A stretch of DNA of 64,000 nt from contig CM041465.1 of the NCBI GenBank assembly GCA_023213395.1, positions 134,361,741 through 134,425,740 on the forward strand, in the 5' to 3' direction. Positions within the stretch are counted from its first letter, which is position 1. Every line of letters begins with the position of its first letter. Source of the DNA: Cycas panzhihuaensis (Eukaryota > Cycadophyta). The notes beneath the pieces are model-generated. The model was not told the DNA's origin and ran no database searches. It was given only the letters and a program-made list of their open reading frames with translations. Below are positions 36,026-47,789 of the stretch, piece by piece. The translations under genes were made by a program, and so were the position numbers.

Positions 36026-37000
36026 GAGGCCTACCTCTACTCATCATTATATTTTTTCTTATGAGATTTAAACCCTTTTTTTCAAGGATTCTTCTACATT
36101 TTGATCTACTACAGATTGAGTTATATCATCAATTTAAGTTTAAGGACATTAGAAGTCTATTTGAGGTCAAGATATATCATCAAATCAAGGTCAAGGCCAT
36201 TAGAACTTTGCCTGACAAGAACATGAGAACTATAGGGTATCGCTTTGGGTGGGCAAGGGTCTTTTAGCCATAAATTCCACCTCGATTACTTTATCCATTT
36301 TGATTGCCTCCTTGAGAGAGGATAAGGATAGTGTCTTAAGGTATATCTAGATATAGTCTTTGAGTCCTACCACATATGTGTCTATCAAAGTTTGTTTATC
36401 TAGACTTTGGCTTTATGAGGATTGATTATATAAGCTTTAGAATTAATCTATAAATATCTCTATTGATGATGATTGTTTAAGCCTTTTTAATTGAGTGAAG
36501 AACAATTGAATCTAAGTGTCCTCATACTAGTTGAAGAAATGGTTTATGAAGTGCAACCATGTTTGAGTTAAAGGGTATTCTTTTGTCCACCAATTAAACC
36601 AATGATGAGATTTTCCATCCATGTAGATGGAGACATATAATAGTTGATCATCTTCAGTCATTAAGTTGAAGGCAACGTAGGATTATTATTTACTTATCCA
36701 ACTATGACTGCTTTTTCTACTCAAATCAAGATCAAAAGTTAGAATGTTGATTTTATGGTGTAGATATTGTGGCTTAGTAGATTGCTTCCCTATGAAGGAT
36801 GAGGAGGTGGAGAGTTGACTATCATATTTGATATCCTTATACTATCATAATGTGATTACATTATTTGAGCAACCAATACTATTAAATTTTCCTTTGAAAT
36901 GTGGTTGGCTAACTAGGCCTTTATCTCTTTTCTAAAGTTATCAACTTATGTTTTTAGTGTAGTGATCCTTTCTACTTATGAGATGTCATTATAAATACAT
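36026..37000 (-). pseudogene. Chromovirus gag
   Basis: Minus-strand reading gives a plant retrotransposon gag core: LLYVSIYMDGKSHHWFNWW, TQTWLHFINHFF, FTQLKRLKQSSSIE and LIDTYVVGLKDYI (36330-36680). Few stops occur in this block. The N-terminal part towards 37000 is not clear. A plus-strand frame at 36061-36267 is a shadow. Confidence 0.72.
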
Positions 37001-38164
37001 AATGGGCTTAAAGGAGAGGGACTTATCAAGAAGAAAGGGAAATGCATGAAATAGAAAATAGCAGTTAGAATGGGCTTTAAGAAATGGCAAATGCCTTGAT
37101 AAGAAAAAATAAAAGGATAAAGAGAGGAAAAAGGTACTTAGGGCATCTATAGCTTGTTTACCCTAGAATTTATATTAAAGAATCACCCAATGCACTTAGA
37201 TAAGCATGAAAAACTTGTTGAAATGAGATAAGTAGGTTGTAAGGTTGAAATTTTGGCAGTAGGACCCATGGGTGACCCAGGTACCATGATACTAAAAAAT
37301 TAACAGTAAAACTTAACCTAGTATAAATTTATCAATATGATATATTAATTGAAATAAGATGTACAAATTTAACTATAATTATTTTTACCATGGTTTTTTT
37401 TCTTTTGTGGTGAGTTTAACTATTTAGACTATTTCTAAATATGATAAATATGGAGAAAGTTATAGCCTTTTCTTTTTCTTTGTAGTTCTATACTTTTAGT
37501 GATAGATATTTAATAGTTATTTAATAGTCTCAAATTCTTCTCAAGAGAGGGATGTCAAATTAGAAAAAACCTACTAGACTCTTATAATGAGAGTACTTGG
37601 TCTCATAGACCTATCAATAAACTCCTTTATAGAGGTTTAAGATAGGTAGCTTTGTGGCACTAATTGCTAATCACTGCACTATATGACTTCGATAGCTGAC
37701 TAGCTTCCTATTCTATGTAAGGCAAGGGAATCCTATAAGAGTCCTCAAATATACCTAAAGGGACATAGAGGCTTAATTTTGTAGTTGAGTTTTGTATGAG
37801 GCTTAATTTAACAAACTTGATTAAAGTCCTTCATGCAAGGGTAAAAAAATCCATAATACACATAGCCTATAGTAATAGATCATTGTGATATTTATAGACC
37901 CCTGACATAGAGTCTCTACCTATCTAAGGTAGGTAGCTACTAAGTAGTTATCTACTCAGGAAAAGAGAGGGAGGGAATAAAAAGGATAACTACTATGTAG
38001 CATTGTCTACCCTTGGAACAAAACTAAAATAACTAAAACTAAAACTAAAAGAGATTATTTTTCAGGAGAAAGATTAAGAGTGTCACTAAGAGAAGAATTT
38101 TTTTTCTTTTTCTTGCTCCTAAATACCTTCGTAGGGTCATCAAACCTCACTATAATACCACTTA
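37001..38164 (-). other. Chromovirus leader and primer binding site region
   Basis: No gene is seen. On the minus strand a TGGTATTATAG at about 38150-38160, a few bases after the LTR end, resembles the initiator-Met tRNA complement and may be the primer binding site. Confidence 0.5.
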
Positions 38165-38558
38165 TGGCATATTTACTTGAGAATATCCTCACATATAGTA
38201 TGACAATGGAAGATGGGAGAAGGATGTAGCACTTTTATTAACTTATAGAGCCAATATTATAGAATAACTCTCACAAATGGCATAATGGAAATAAATGAGC
38301 ACTAAAGGAGTACTAAAGTACCTTTATCTCAAGAAGGAAAATGAACCAATAACCCTTTATAAGTAATCTCTGACCCTTAAATAGACAAAAGAGGGTCTCT
38401 CTCAAATAATCTTATTGGCAACCCTAATAGCTTTACTTATCACTGGAGGGCTTAGTGATCTGCACACAAAACTTAATGGTTTATACCAACACTTAATCCT
38501 TTGATAAATTCCTCATGCTAGTGCCTCCTTCAACTTATGAATATGGATTTATATTACA
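38165..38558 (-). repeat. Chromovirus 5' LTR
   Basis: 394 bp, the partner of 25725-26120. On the minus strand it starts TGTAATATAAATCC at 38558. It is flanked by the target duplication TAATG. Confidence 0.83.
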
Positions 38559-38563
38559 TAATG

Positions 38564-39240
38564 GATGGAGTAGTGAAAACTCTTAATGAGGTTCATTAAA
38601 TAAGTAGTTATGAAATTTGTTAAGTGATGGCTTAGGTAAAGGGATGCACAAATTAAGTAAGACCAACCTAATGTTGTGATGAAAGAGGTTGGTAATCACA
38701 AGTAGGTTGTGGCCTAATTATAGTAGACTAACTAGGTTGAACTCCTTACATTAAAGGGCTTAAAATTAAATTAGGTATAGATGCCTCTATGGTAATTGAT
38801 AACATGGGACTATTCCAAGAAACATTATGAGATGGACTAGATTATAAAGATATTATTAAGGCTTAAAACATAAGAGTGAAATTATTCCAATCAAAGGAAA
38901 GGGTATGTGTTGTAAGGAAACTTAAGAATTTAGATATGAGTGTGTTATAATTTAGGGTAGAGGTAGCTAAAGATGGAGTAGATACTAAAGACCTAGGTGG
39001 AGTGGAATCTTGATGAGTAGAATTCTATATAGAAGCTTTAAAAGTGTCTGACACTCTAATAAAAATAGTTTTAATAGGAGGGATAGAGGGTAACTCACAT
39101 GTATAAGGTATCTAAGAGACCTTAAGATCTATCTAACTAACAAATTATGGGAGTGATCTAATTTCATCTTCCATTAAAGGATGTGAAGTGAGAGGGAAAA
39201 TTAATAGATTTAAAAATGTTTTGACTAATTTATGGTATAG
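38564..39240. other. Decayed flank between chromovirus and young copia
   Basis: AT-rich, almost without CG. One plus-strand frame (about 38756-39200) has rather few stops and reads like worn coding sequence, but no family is recognised. 39241-39245 (ATTAT) is the target duplication of the next element. Confidence 0.35.
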
Positions 39241-39245
39241 ATTAT

Positions 39246-39556
39246 TGAAAAGGGTTAATGACATAAGGTCATTACATTAGTTGATTATTTCGAAAAAGGG
39301 ACTTAAGTGAACTTTAAATTAGATCACTTAAGTGAAATGCACTTTCATGTGCATTATGTGTAATTTAATTTCACCTAACTCAAATGCTCCCTCTCTCAAT
39401 ATAAAAGTAAAGCTCAATGGAGGAGATTCATTCTTACCTCCCCATTTTGTGAGAGCTACTTTCTTTCTCTCAAGTCTCTCTTGCTCCCATGTTTGCCTTT
39501 GTGTTTAGTGCATGGAGATGAAGGATAGATCCGCTCTTTTTATGTGGTATCAGAGC
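39246..39556 (+). repeat. Young copia 5' LTR and primer binding site
   Basis: The LTR is 39246-39542 (TGAAAAGGGTTAATGAC...CTCTTTTTA), with the terminal CA changed to TA. The primer binding site TGGTATCAGAGC at 39545-39556 is complementary to the 3' end of initiator-Met tRNA. A TATA-like AATATAAAAG lies at about 39398-39407. Confidence 0.95.
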
Positions 39557-41600
39557 TTGCTTCCTTCATATTCCCCACTTGCACTTGCAATGGAGCCATC
39601 ACTTCCTTCTCCCCCACAATCCATGTGGTGAAGGAGATTGTGAAAGTGAATTTAGAAATGTTTTCAAGTTATTATGATAGCATGTTTTGTATTATTTACT
39701 TTTCCTTTCTCTTTTGCAGGTTTGGAAGAATAATACAAGGAGTTGTAATGCCCAAGGATTCCAATCCTTTGCTAGTCATTCATGCTATCTCATTCTTCTT
39801 TTTCTTTTCCCTTTTTTATCCATTTAACAAGGGGAAATGTCATAAATTTTTCCAAAGATTTAGAAGAATGATTGTAAGGGGAGTTTTTACCCATTTTTTT
39901 AAAGAATTTTGAGCCATTTAAAATATCTATCATTATATGCTCTCACCTTGCCCATATTGGGATCCTGGTGATCAAAAAATGATGGAAATTTCATATGGTA
40001 TAATGTGTTAATGAGATATTAGCAAGCTAAAATTTCTGCAGAAATACAATTTGATTACTGAACTTCCCAGGTCTGCAAAATCGTCTACAGAGATCCAATT
40101 GAAGTGATTCCAATTGTCAAAGATGGGGCTCTGAGTCTACTTTCTAGTGAAAAACCCAGAACCTAATTTTGATGTCGTATGAGGAAGTTATTGCTATTTT
40201 AGTGAACAGTAGTTATTTTTAGTAAGAATTCTGGAAAAATATAATTTCCTAACTTTGCGGGGCTATCAAAAACTTTCCAGAAATCATTTGGACCTGATTC
40301 CACTTCTTGAAGATGAAGCTCTGAGTCTAGTTTGCAGCACAAAAATCGGCACTCCATTTCAACATCGTGGGAGAAAGTTATTGCAGATTTAGTAAAGAGT
40401 TTTTTTTTTTTTTTTGTATTAACAAAAAAAAAAAAGAAAAAAATGAAGAAAATTTCTTCCTTTTTATAAGGCTTAAAAGCCCATTGTAAAAGTGAGAAAA
40501 AAAAACACCTAGATCGGAGCAATATCTGGTGTCCTCACTCACTTATTAGCATTACATTTCAGCACTCTAAAATCACTCAAAGCAAGCACTCCAAAGACAC
40601 TTCAAGCACTTCAAGCAAGCACTGCAAAAGCACTCCAAGCAAGCATTATTTTCAGTTAAATGTACGTTTGATGCAATTCGATAATCTTTTCACTCTTCCT
40701 AAAAGGAACACATCACATACGCTATTTTCTGTCATCTTGTACCTATTCACACACTCGCCAAGGTTGAGATACCTTGGTTGGCAGAATGATGTGCCATAAA
40801 GGAGGTGTGGGTTTCAAGTTGGGACTGGACTAAACTGGAATATTGGTGAGGTTTGGTTAGCCATACCATCGTGCCTCAATCAGGGATCATCCCAATAACC
40901 AATGGGGAAAACTGAAACTTTAATATAAGATTAAAATATACCCGATCCAATATCTGTCATAGCCATGGGTATGCACGTACCACTCTTTAGAGGAGGTATA
41001 TAGCTGCTCATTGGTGAACTGGGTGAGGATTAGGAGTACCTAGGCTCCATTGTGACTTGGATTTCATCACCAAGCACGATTGCGGGTATCGCGGGTGAAG
41101 GCCAAATTAATTCTACTAGAAGCTTAGGCATTCCTTCAACAACCTCAACTACATGTTGGACACAAGTTAGAGGTTATTGGGTTGATTACGCATCCTATAT
41201 TTGAGTTTTAAGTTGTGTAAACCCAATGATGTCAACTTCTACATTGGCCTACAATCTTGTATATTGATCACTTACTTATTTATAAAAAGTGATCCATAGT
41301 GTAATCACAATCATAGTGCTTCTCATATTCCTGCTGCATTAGGTTAATATTTGCCACAAGTGTTAGTGGCCAATTTTTATCATAGTGCTTCTCATATTCC
41401 TGCGTCACAAGTTAATATTTATCACAAGTGTTTGTGACTTTTCTCTAAGTTGCTCCCTTCATCTTTGAGCAACCATTCTCACTTCTTCTTCCTTCTTCTA
41501 CACTACTTCATTACATTTCCCATTTGTAAATAGTGATCGGTCATTTATTGCCATCACTTTTATAGTCCCTTGTTCATTTCTTCCCTTCTAAAAAGACACA
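39557..41600 (+). other. Long leader of the young copia, with internal duplications
   Basis: 2 kb without a recognised gene. Two diverged copies of a 170-bp unit (about 40031-40208 and 40228-40396) share GCTCTGAGTCTA and GAGGAAGTTATTGC-like wording. A T17/A12 hairpin lies at 40400-40436, AAGCACTCCAAGC-type short repeats at 40560-40650, and a 69-bp imperfect tandem pair at 41311-41379 and 41380-41443 (TCATAGTGCTTCTCATATTCC). Frames at 39544-39912 have no domain. Confidence 0.7.
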
Positions 41601-42540
41601 ATGTCTTCACAGTTCAAGCAAAATGTGAACTGCATTCTAAAAATGAAAGAAAATTGGGACATGTGGTTCACTAGTGTCAGAAATGCTGCAAAGTATGAAG
41701 GTCTATGGAGAGATCACTTACAACCTACACCACCTGTTGCAGCTATAGCTACCACAACTGCTTCAGCAGGAGGTGCTCCAACTGCTCCCATTGAAGATAT
41801 AGCTAAATGCCAATGGGAACTTGATGATGATAAAATCCGTGCAGGGATACTGCTTGTCATTGATTATTCCCTACATAATCTCATTGATGAAGGCATACGA
41901 TACAAAGATGGAAAGTTCTTGAAGTTCTTAAGAAGAACTTTGACACTAAAACAGACTTAGAATTTGTTCACTTAGTGCTGAAGATGAACAAATTGAAAAT
42001 GCAGAAAGGACATGCAAGTGAGACAATTAATCTCCTTCGTCCAATCAAGCAAGCCATTGATAAAGATTTTAAAACTCAATGCATTACATGGGCTTTCTTG
42101 ATTCACCATGTCTCCATATCCCGGATTATAAAATCTATTAGGAGTCTTCAATCTAGTGGAACTTTGAAGACCCTAAACTTTGAGGATCTTGCTGATAAGT
42201 TCATTGAATTTGATAAGACCTTTGATACCAACTTTGCCACTACATCAGATCCAATTAATGCTACTTTTGAAGTGGAAGAAGATCTTTGTTACACCAAAAA
42301 TCAAGGTCAATACTCTCATAGAGGTGGTAATTCCCGTGGAAGAGGAAGAGGTAGACAACAAGGACAATGTCCTCTTAGTCAATAGGCTCCTCAATTCCAA
42401 CAAAATAGCCTCAAGGCCAAGGCCAAAATAATCAACTCGACCTAGATCCAAAGAATCGAGATAATCCACCAATACTTGGACTAGAAATCAAACAATCGTG
42501 TGCCAAAGGTGTAATAGTAGAGGTCATCATGCCAAAATTA
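41601..42540 (+). pseudogene. Young copia gag
   Basis: ATG at 41601 opens a copia gag (MKENWDMWFTSVRNAAKYEG). A frameshift near 41945 moves it to the frame of 41975-42385 (KMNKLKMQKGHASETI, FEDLADKFIEFD). An Arg/Gly-rich stretch (RGRGRGRQQ) and a zinc knuckle CQRCNSRGHHAKIT (about 42495-42536) follow. The knuckle lacks its last Cys. It would form the virus-like particle and bind RNA. Confidence 0.85.
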
Positions 42541-42736
42541 CGTAATCGCCACCAACAACTACCAAGTTATCAATAGCCATGGTGCACATAATGTTGATAA
42601 TACTTCTTTTGAAGATGCTTTTGGTGGAACGTAATTTGCTCATGCACACCTTTAAAGAATTGGGACCACTTCATCAAATGTTATTGATATATCCACTAAG
42701 TATATTAAGGCTCATTATGGCTTTGCTTATTCACTT

Positions 42737-42990
42737 TTGCCTTCACCACTTGGAGTTGCAAATAGTGCTACCTCAAATACGTCATCGTGGATCATGGATA
42801 CTGGAGCAACACAACACATGACTTGTCATCGCCAGTTCTTTCAAGATTTTGACTCTGAAGTTCGTGGTGTTGTACACATGGCTGACAAATCATCTCACCA
42901 TCAAGGACTTGAACCTGCTTTGGCTCGAAACTCCTGTGCCTTCCAGATTTTACACTTGTTGATGTTTTATATATTCTCGCCTAAAGCGTA
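42737..42990 (+). pseudogene. Young copia aspartic protease
   Basis: SSWIMDTGATQHMT carries the intact D-T-G active site at about 42797. The fold then continues (FFQDFDSEV, VVHMADKS) but loses frame near 42910, and a stop follows at 42989. Remaining protease wording (VIANNQTLRV-like) continues in other frames to about 43090. Confidence 0.82.
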
Positions 42991-43085
42991 ATCGCCTCCC
43001 CGTCCACCCTTGTCTCTCATGGATTTGATCCGAGTGTAATCGCAAATAATCAAACTCTCCGTGTCATTCACCCTCCTTCAAATCC

Positions 43086-44310
43086 GTGGTTATGATCGGA
43101 ATTCTTGATGGTAAACGCCGCCTAACCGGCTCACCATCCTCTGAAGCCCACTATGTTGATGATGAATTTATTTTTACCACAACCCCGACTCCTCAAAAGT
43201 TATCCCAAGCGACTCTATGGCATGCTCGTATGGGCCATATCAAAATTGATCGCTTAAGAGAACTATAAGACACTCTTCCTGGTTTGCCTAAGTTCCCCTC
43301 TAAGCCCTTTAAATGTGAAGCATGTATTATTGCTAAATCTCAAAGACAACCCTTTCCTCGTAGTCAGTGGAAATCTAGCCAACCTTTGCAGCCTTGTACA
43401 CTCAGATATATGCGGTCCTATGCCCATCCCTTCTATCAAACAGAAGTGGTACTATATTACTTTCATTGATGATTTTATCAAGAAAGTATGGGTTGCTTTT
43501 CTTGTAAAGAAAGATGAAGCTTTTTCTATGTTTCAAGCTTTCAAGGCCCGCGTGGAAAATGAATCTGGATTCAAGATCAAAATACTCAGGACTGACAATG
43601 GTGGCGAGTACACATCCAATGAGTTTGAATCGTACCTACGTCAACATGGAATCAAACATTAGACCAATGTTGCAGGTACACCCCAGCAAAATGGACTTAC
43701 CGATCTCATGAACAGGACCATCATGAATATGGCTCGTGCTATGCTAGTATATAAGAATGTCCCTATCTATCTTTGGGCTGAGGCTATCTAGACTGTTGTG
43801 TATTGCATCAACACGGTTAGTCCCTCTAAGCTCGGCCCCTCTCCACATGAAATGTGGTATGGACAAACCCCCTCTATCTCCCACTTCAGAATTTTTGGCT
43901 CTACTTGTTATGCTCATATTTTATAGGAACATAGAAATAAGCTCCAAGATAGAGCCATCAAAGGCATCTTTGTCAGACACCCTATGGACAAAAAGGGATA
44001 CAAGGTTTTTATACTTTCAGAGCGCAAAATCATCATCACTAGAGATGTTATCTTTACAAAGACTGAAGATCAATTACTCAGACTTGACTCCAAGATGCCT
44101 TCATACCGATTTAATGATGCTACTGAATTTGATGTCCAGATCCCAAAATTTAGGGTGGGAGATGCTGAACAGTTGCTTAAAATCTTGGAATCTGACAATA
44201 GAGCCTCGGAGGATACAAGTTGTGACTCCAATCCAATGTGTACACATCCAGCACCATCATTTGTGAACAGCCAAGTTGACAAAGGCAAAGCCATAGCAGA
44301 ACTCTTATAG
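43086..44310 (+). pseudogene. Young copia integrase
   Basis: The pre-integrase zinc region has WHARMGH and CEACIIAK (about 43225-43340). The core has HSDICGPM (Asp), YYITFIDDF and RTDNGGEYTSNEF (Asp, about 43600). The third catalytic position, in TPQQNGLTDLMNRT (about 43682-43722), reads Asp where the family has Glu. The C-terminal part runs through GPSPHEMWYG, FRIFGSTCYAHI and ITRDVIFTKTED to 44310. Breaks are a frameshift near 43395, a TAG at 43660-43662, a TAG near 43790 and a TAG near 43925. Confidence 0.87.
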
Positions 44311-44312
44311 CC

Positions 44313-44849
44313 TTGGCTGCTCAACAGGGTTGGAAAATCCACCAACTTGATGTTAAGACCGCATTTCTCAATGGGGACCTTAAAGAAGAAATTTACATGG
44401 CTCAGCTAGAAGGATACAAGATTAACGGTCAGGAGCATAAAGTTTGTAGGCTCAAAAAGTCCTTGTACGGCCTAAAGCAAGCCCCTCATGCTTGGTTTAC
44501 CAAGTTGTCTGAAAGAATGAGGCAACTTAGATATGAGGTTTGTGACTATCAAGATATTGATGCAACATTATTCATCAAGTGCCAAAATGATAAAGTCACT
44601 TACCTCTTAATCTTTGTGGATGACATGCTCATAATAGGGAATAGTGAATGTAATCACCACGGTGAAGAAGGACCTTGCTAAAAATTTTGAATTGTCTGAC
44701 CTCCGGTTGATGAAATATTACTTGGGAATTGAAGTAACTCAAAAGGATGGTAAAATCTTTCTCTCCCAAGAAAAATATATCAATGATCTTCTGACAAAGT
44801 TTACATTTGGAAGGTGCTCGACCGGTGGATACACCTATGGAGCCTAATA
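44313..44849 (+). pseudogene. Young copia reverse transcriptase, N-terminal part deleted
   Basis: The sequence enters RT abruptly at AAQQGWKIHQLDVKTAFLNG. It continues with LYGLKQAPHAWF and LIFVDDMLIIG (catalytic Asp pair, about 44615), then after a frameshift near 44645 with DLRLMKYYLGIEV and KYINDLL. The 100 or so residues that precede this point in the family are missing, as if deleted between about 44303 and 44313. Confidence 0.9.
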
Positions 44850-45560
44850 TTAAGCTCTCAGTTGATGGTGACAATAGGGAGGCAGATGCAACACTCTACA
44901 GGCAACTTGTAGGTAGTCTCATCTATACTACCAACACAAGGCCAGATATTGCATACTGCTTCAAGATTCTTGTAAGATTCATGACAAATCCTAAGCAGAA
45001 TCATTGGAAAGCTGGAATACGAGTGTTGAGGTACCTAAAGACGACTAGCAAATATGGTCTGCTGTATGAACCCAATGCAGAATTTAAACTTTATGCATAC
45101 ATAGACTCAGACTTTACCGGAGATAAAGACACAGGAAGATCTACGTCTGGGTACGTAACATTTCTTGGAACAAAGACCAATATCATGGAGATCCAGATTG
45201 GGAAGATAGTTGCGAGACTCAATCAAGCTAAGTACATCGCTACTCGAGACAAGCAAGGAGGTGATATGGCTTAGAAAATTGTTGAATACATTAAATGCCA
45301 CCCAAACAAGTTCTACTAGCTTACATATAGATAATCAATCTACAATCCAGATGGCTAAAAATCCTGTATTTCATGATCGTACCAAACATATAAGTACAAA
45401 AGTCCACAGGATTATAGAACTAGTTCATAATGGCACAATTCAATTAGAGTACTGCCCCACAGCAGATCAAGTGGCTGATATCTTCACCAAACCACTGAAG
45501 AGGGTGAAGTTTGAACAATTTCGAAAGCAACTCAGCCTTAGGGCCTCCATCTCTGACTGA
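44807..45560 (+). pseudogene. Young copia RNase H and C-terminus of Pol
   Basis: VDTPMEPN, LVGSLIYTTNTRPDIAY and YIDSDFTGDKDTGRSTSGY (RNase H Asp) are in one frame to 45274. After a frameshift near 45225 the rest is in the frame of 45210-45560: SKEVIWLRKLL, HIDNQSTIQMAKNPVFH, ADQVADIFTKPL, ending at 45558. This is the normal end of copia Pol. Confidence 0.88.
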
Positions 45561-45986
45561 TTGAAGGAGATGACAATAGGACCATCATACTCTGTCTCCT
45601 TCGTGAAAACCCCTTGTGGGCACGGAAGGACAAGAGTAAGTCTCTGCTCTATCCCATTCGTGAAAACCCCATGTGGGCGTGAAAGGATAAGGGTTGTATC
45701 ATTTTGGAAAATCGGAACTGTGGAAAACCCGAAAAGGCATGGGGATGACCAAATGGTATATGGAGACTCGAGATTTCACTACAAAATTTATTATCTTGAT
45801 TGGCTATCTGCTACATTTAAAGAGCGCTCGAGCTAGGTTAGTGGATTAGAAAATTTGTGGGTTTTCTTCCCATGAGGGTTTCCCACAAAAGTATCATACT
45901 AGTTTGCTTTGTAAGAGGCTCAAATGAAGACCTCATAGGATAGAATAAAATAGAATGAAATGACCTTCTACCATTAAGGGGGAGAT
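45561..45986 (+). other. Young copia 3' region and polypurine tract
   Basis: Non-coding, with a repeated phrase starting TTCGTGAAAACCCC at about 45600 and 45658 (unit about 58 bp). The polypurine tract AAGGGGGAGAT occupies 45976-45986 and directly precedes the LTR. Confidence 0.85.
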
Positions 45987-46282
45987 TGAAAAGGGTTAAT
46001 GACATAAGGTCATTACATTAGTTGATTATTTCGAAAAGGGACTTAAGTGAACTTTAAATTAGATCACTTAAGTGAAATGCACTTTCATGTGCATTATGTG
46101 TAATTTCATTTCACCTAACTCAAATGCTCCCTCTCTCAATATAAAAGTAAAGCTCAATGGAGGAGATTCATTCTTACCTCCCCATTTTGTGAGAGCTACT
46201 TTCTTTCTCTCAAGTCTCTCTTGCTCCCATGTTTGCCTTTGTGTTTAGTGCATGGAGATGAAGGATAGATCCACTCTTTTCA
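45987..46282 (+). repeat. Young copia 3' LTR
   Basis: 296 bp, TGAAAAGGG...CTCTTTTCA, almost identical to 39246-39542. It is followed by the ATTAT target duplication. Confidence 0.96.
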
Positions 46283-46287
46283 ATTAT

Positions 46288-47196
46288 CTATTATTATTTC
46301 AAAGGGACTAAAATTAGACATTGTGTAAGAAATTTGAGTGAGAAAAAAATTAATAAATTAAAGTGAGGACTTATAAAATAATAAAAGTTTACTCGTTCAA
46401 TTAACCTTTAAAAGATTGATAAGAGTACTTGTTTGTGTTTTTTTTATAATAGTATTTAAACCAAGAGTCTATAGGTTTAAACAATTTGTGAAATAGATGT
46501 CATATATGAGAGATATATTCAAAATAGTAAAGATTAAAATTTAGGGTTTTAGGGACTACAATATATTTTACTAAAATAATAATAACTTTTTGTTCTAATC
46601 TTCAATCAATTTTAAACTACTTTTAAAACAAAATAGACTTCAAGATGCACTTATTCAAAAGAGAAATTGAGGTCAATTAGATATTTGTAGTTCTGGTTAT
46701 GGCCATTTAAAATTATAATAATAATTTTTTTTTACATAATCTATGGTGACAAATAGCAGGCTAAGATTTAAAACCTTATAATTATTACAATTTTAATCCA
46801 AAATTAGCAATATAACCACTCAAATTTTATGGCATATGGTTAATTTTTAAAATTTTGGCTACTTATGAGAGACTTTTACACATTTTATTTGTGAAGAGGT
46901 TTTTTATTTTAAAGGCTAAGGTTTCATAAGTTTTCTAGAGTTTGATTTTATGCATATTTTATGAGTTTTTTAAGATAAAAATAAAATAAAGTAGGGATTT
47001 TAGAAGGTTTTTATACTATTCTTCAGGGAATAAGGATGTAAATGAGGCTATAAAGACAAAAGAAAAGGTGAGTTTCTAATCTACTTCTCCTACTCAGTAT
47101 GATATCTAGATTCCAAGTACACCTAAAGAAAAGAGATAAATCTTATGTTACAAGTAAAATATATATTATTTAAATGATAAAATCTTATGAGAGTAT
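46288..47196. other. AT-rich sequence, nothing recognised
   Basis: Very AT-rich with no conserved frame, no repeat boundary and almost no CG. It probably continues the decayed flank that the young copia entered. Confidence 0.4.
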
Positions 47197-47512
47197 TATT
47201 AGAAATGTAAATTCACTCTAATACCATATAGAAAAATAAAATTGATAGAAAATAAGAATGCATAAATGTAAAGAAATAAACACCAAGATCATAATAATAC
47301 CCTTAAGCTACCTTAACTTGGATTAAGACCATAAGAATATTATTATATTAATATATTGATATGATACATTGAATGTGTATTTATAATATATAACTTAGAT
47401 ATGCATAAGATTCACCATAAAATACCCACATTATAATAAAATTAATTGTATAAATATGCATTAAAACCTTACCTTATGAAGTATGAACCAAGCCATTCTA
47501 ACACTCCCCTAT
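47197..47512 (-). repeat. Gag-only element 3' LTR and polypurine tract
   Basis: The LTR is 47197-47503. Shared wording with the upper copy includes CCTTAACTT.GATTAAGACC and AGTAAAATTAATTG-like stretches. The tract AGGGGAG lies directly next to it on the minus strand. Confidence 0.75.
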
Positions 47513-47789
47513 AATGTATATTTAGAAACATAGATATTACTTTGAATTTATAATACTTAAATTTTTAAAATATCTTGAAATAATATCTAGAACTTGGTTT
47601 TTAATTTGAATTTCAACTTGTCTTTATTGTACCAGCTCTTAAATGTAGTAATAATGCTTGATCTTAATATGCTTCATTCTTCTTCATAAAATTGAGTTCA
47701 TTATCATCTGTATAGTATTTTGATTATTTTATTAAATCTCTATAAGTTCATTCTAATTTTGATGTAGATATTATAGTATCTCTCTCATA

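Larger units (their letters stand above)
39246..46282 (+). mobile_element. Young Ty1/copia element, defective, with target duplications
   Basis: 7037 bp, flanked by perfect ATTAT target duplications (39241-39245 and 46283-46287). LTRs of 297 and 296 bp differ, by eye, by three substitutions and one single-base gap. Inside are an exact initiator-Met primer binding site, a 2-kb leader, gag, protease, integrase, RT, RNase H, a 3' region and a polypurine tract. The coding part has several frameshifts and stops and lacks the first part of RT. Integrase before RT gives the Ty1/copia assignment. Confidence 0.95.

Noticed and set aside
41601-45560. Copia polyprotein considered as a possibly functional or host-domesticated gene
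   Set aside because: Several frameshifts, stops and a missing RT start exclude a working polyprotein, and intact LTRs argue against domestication.
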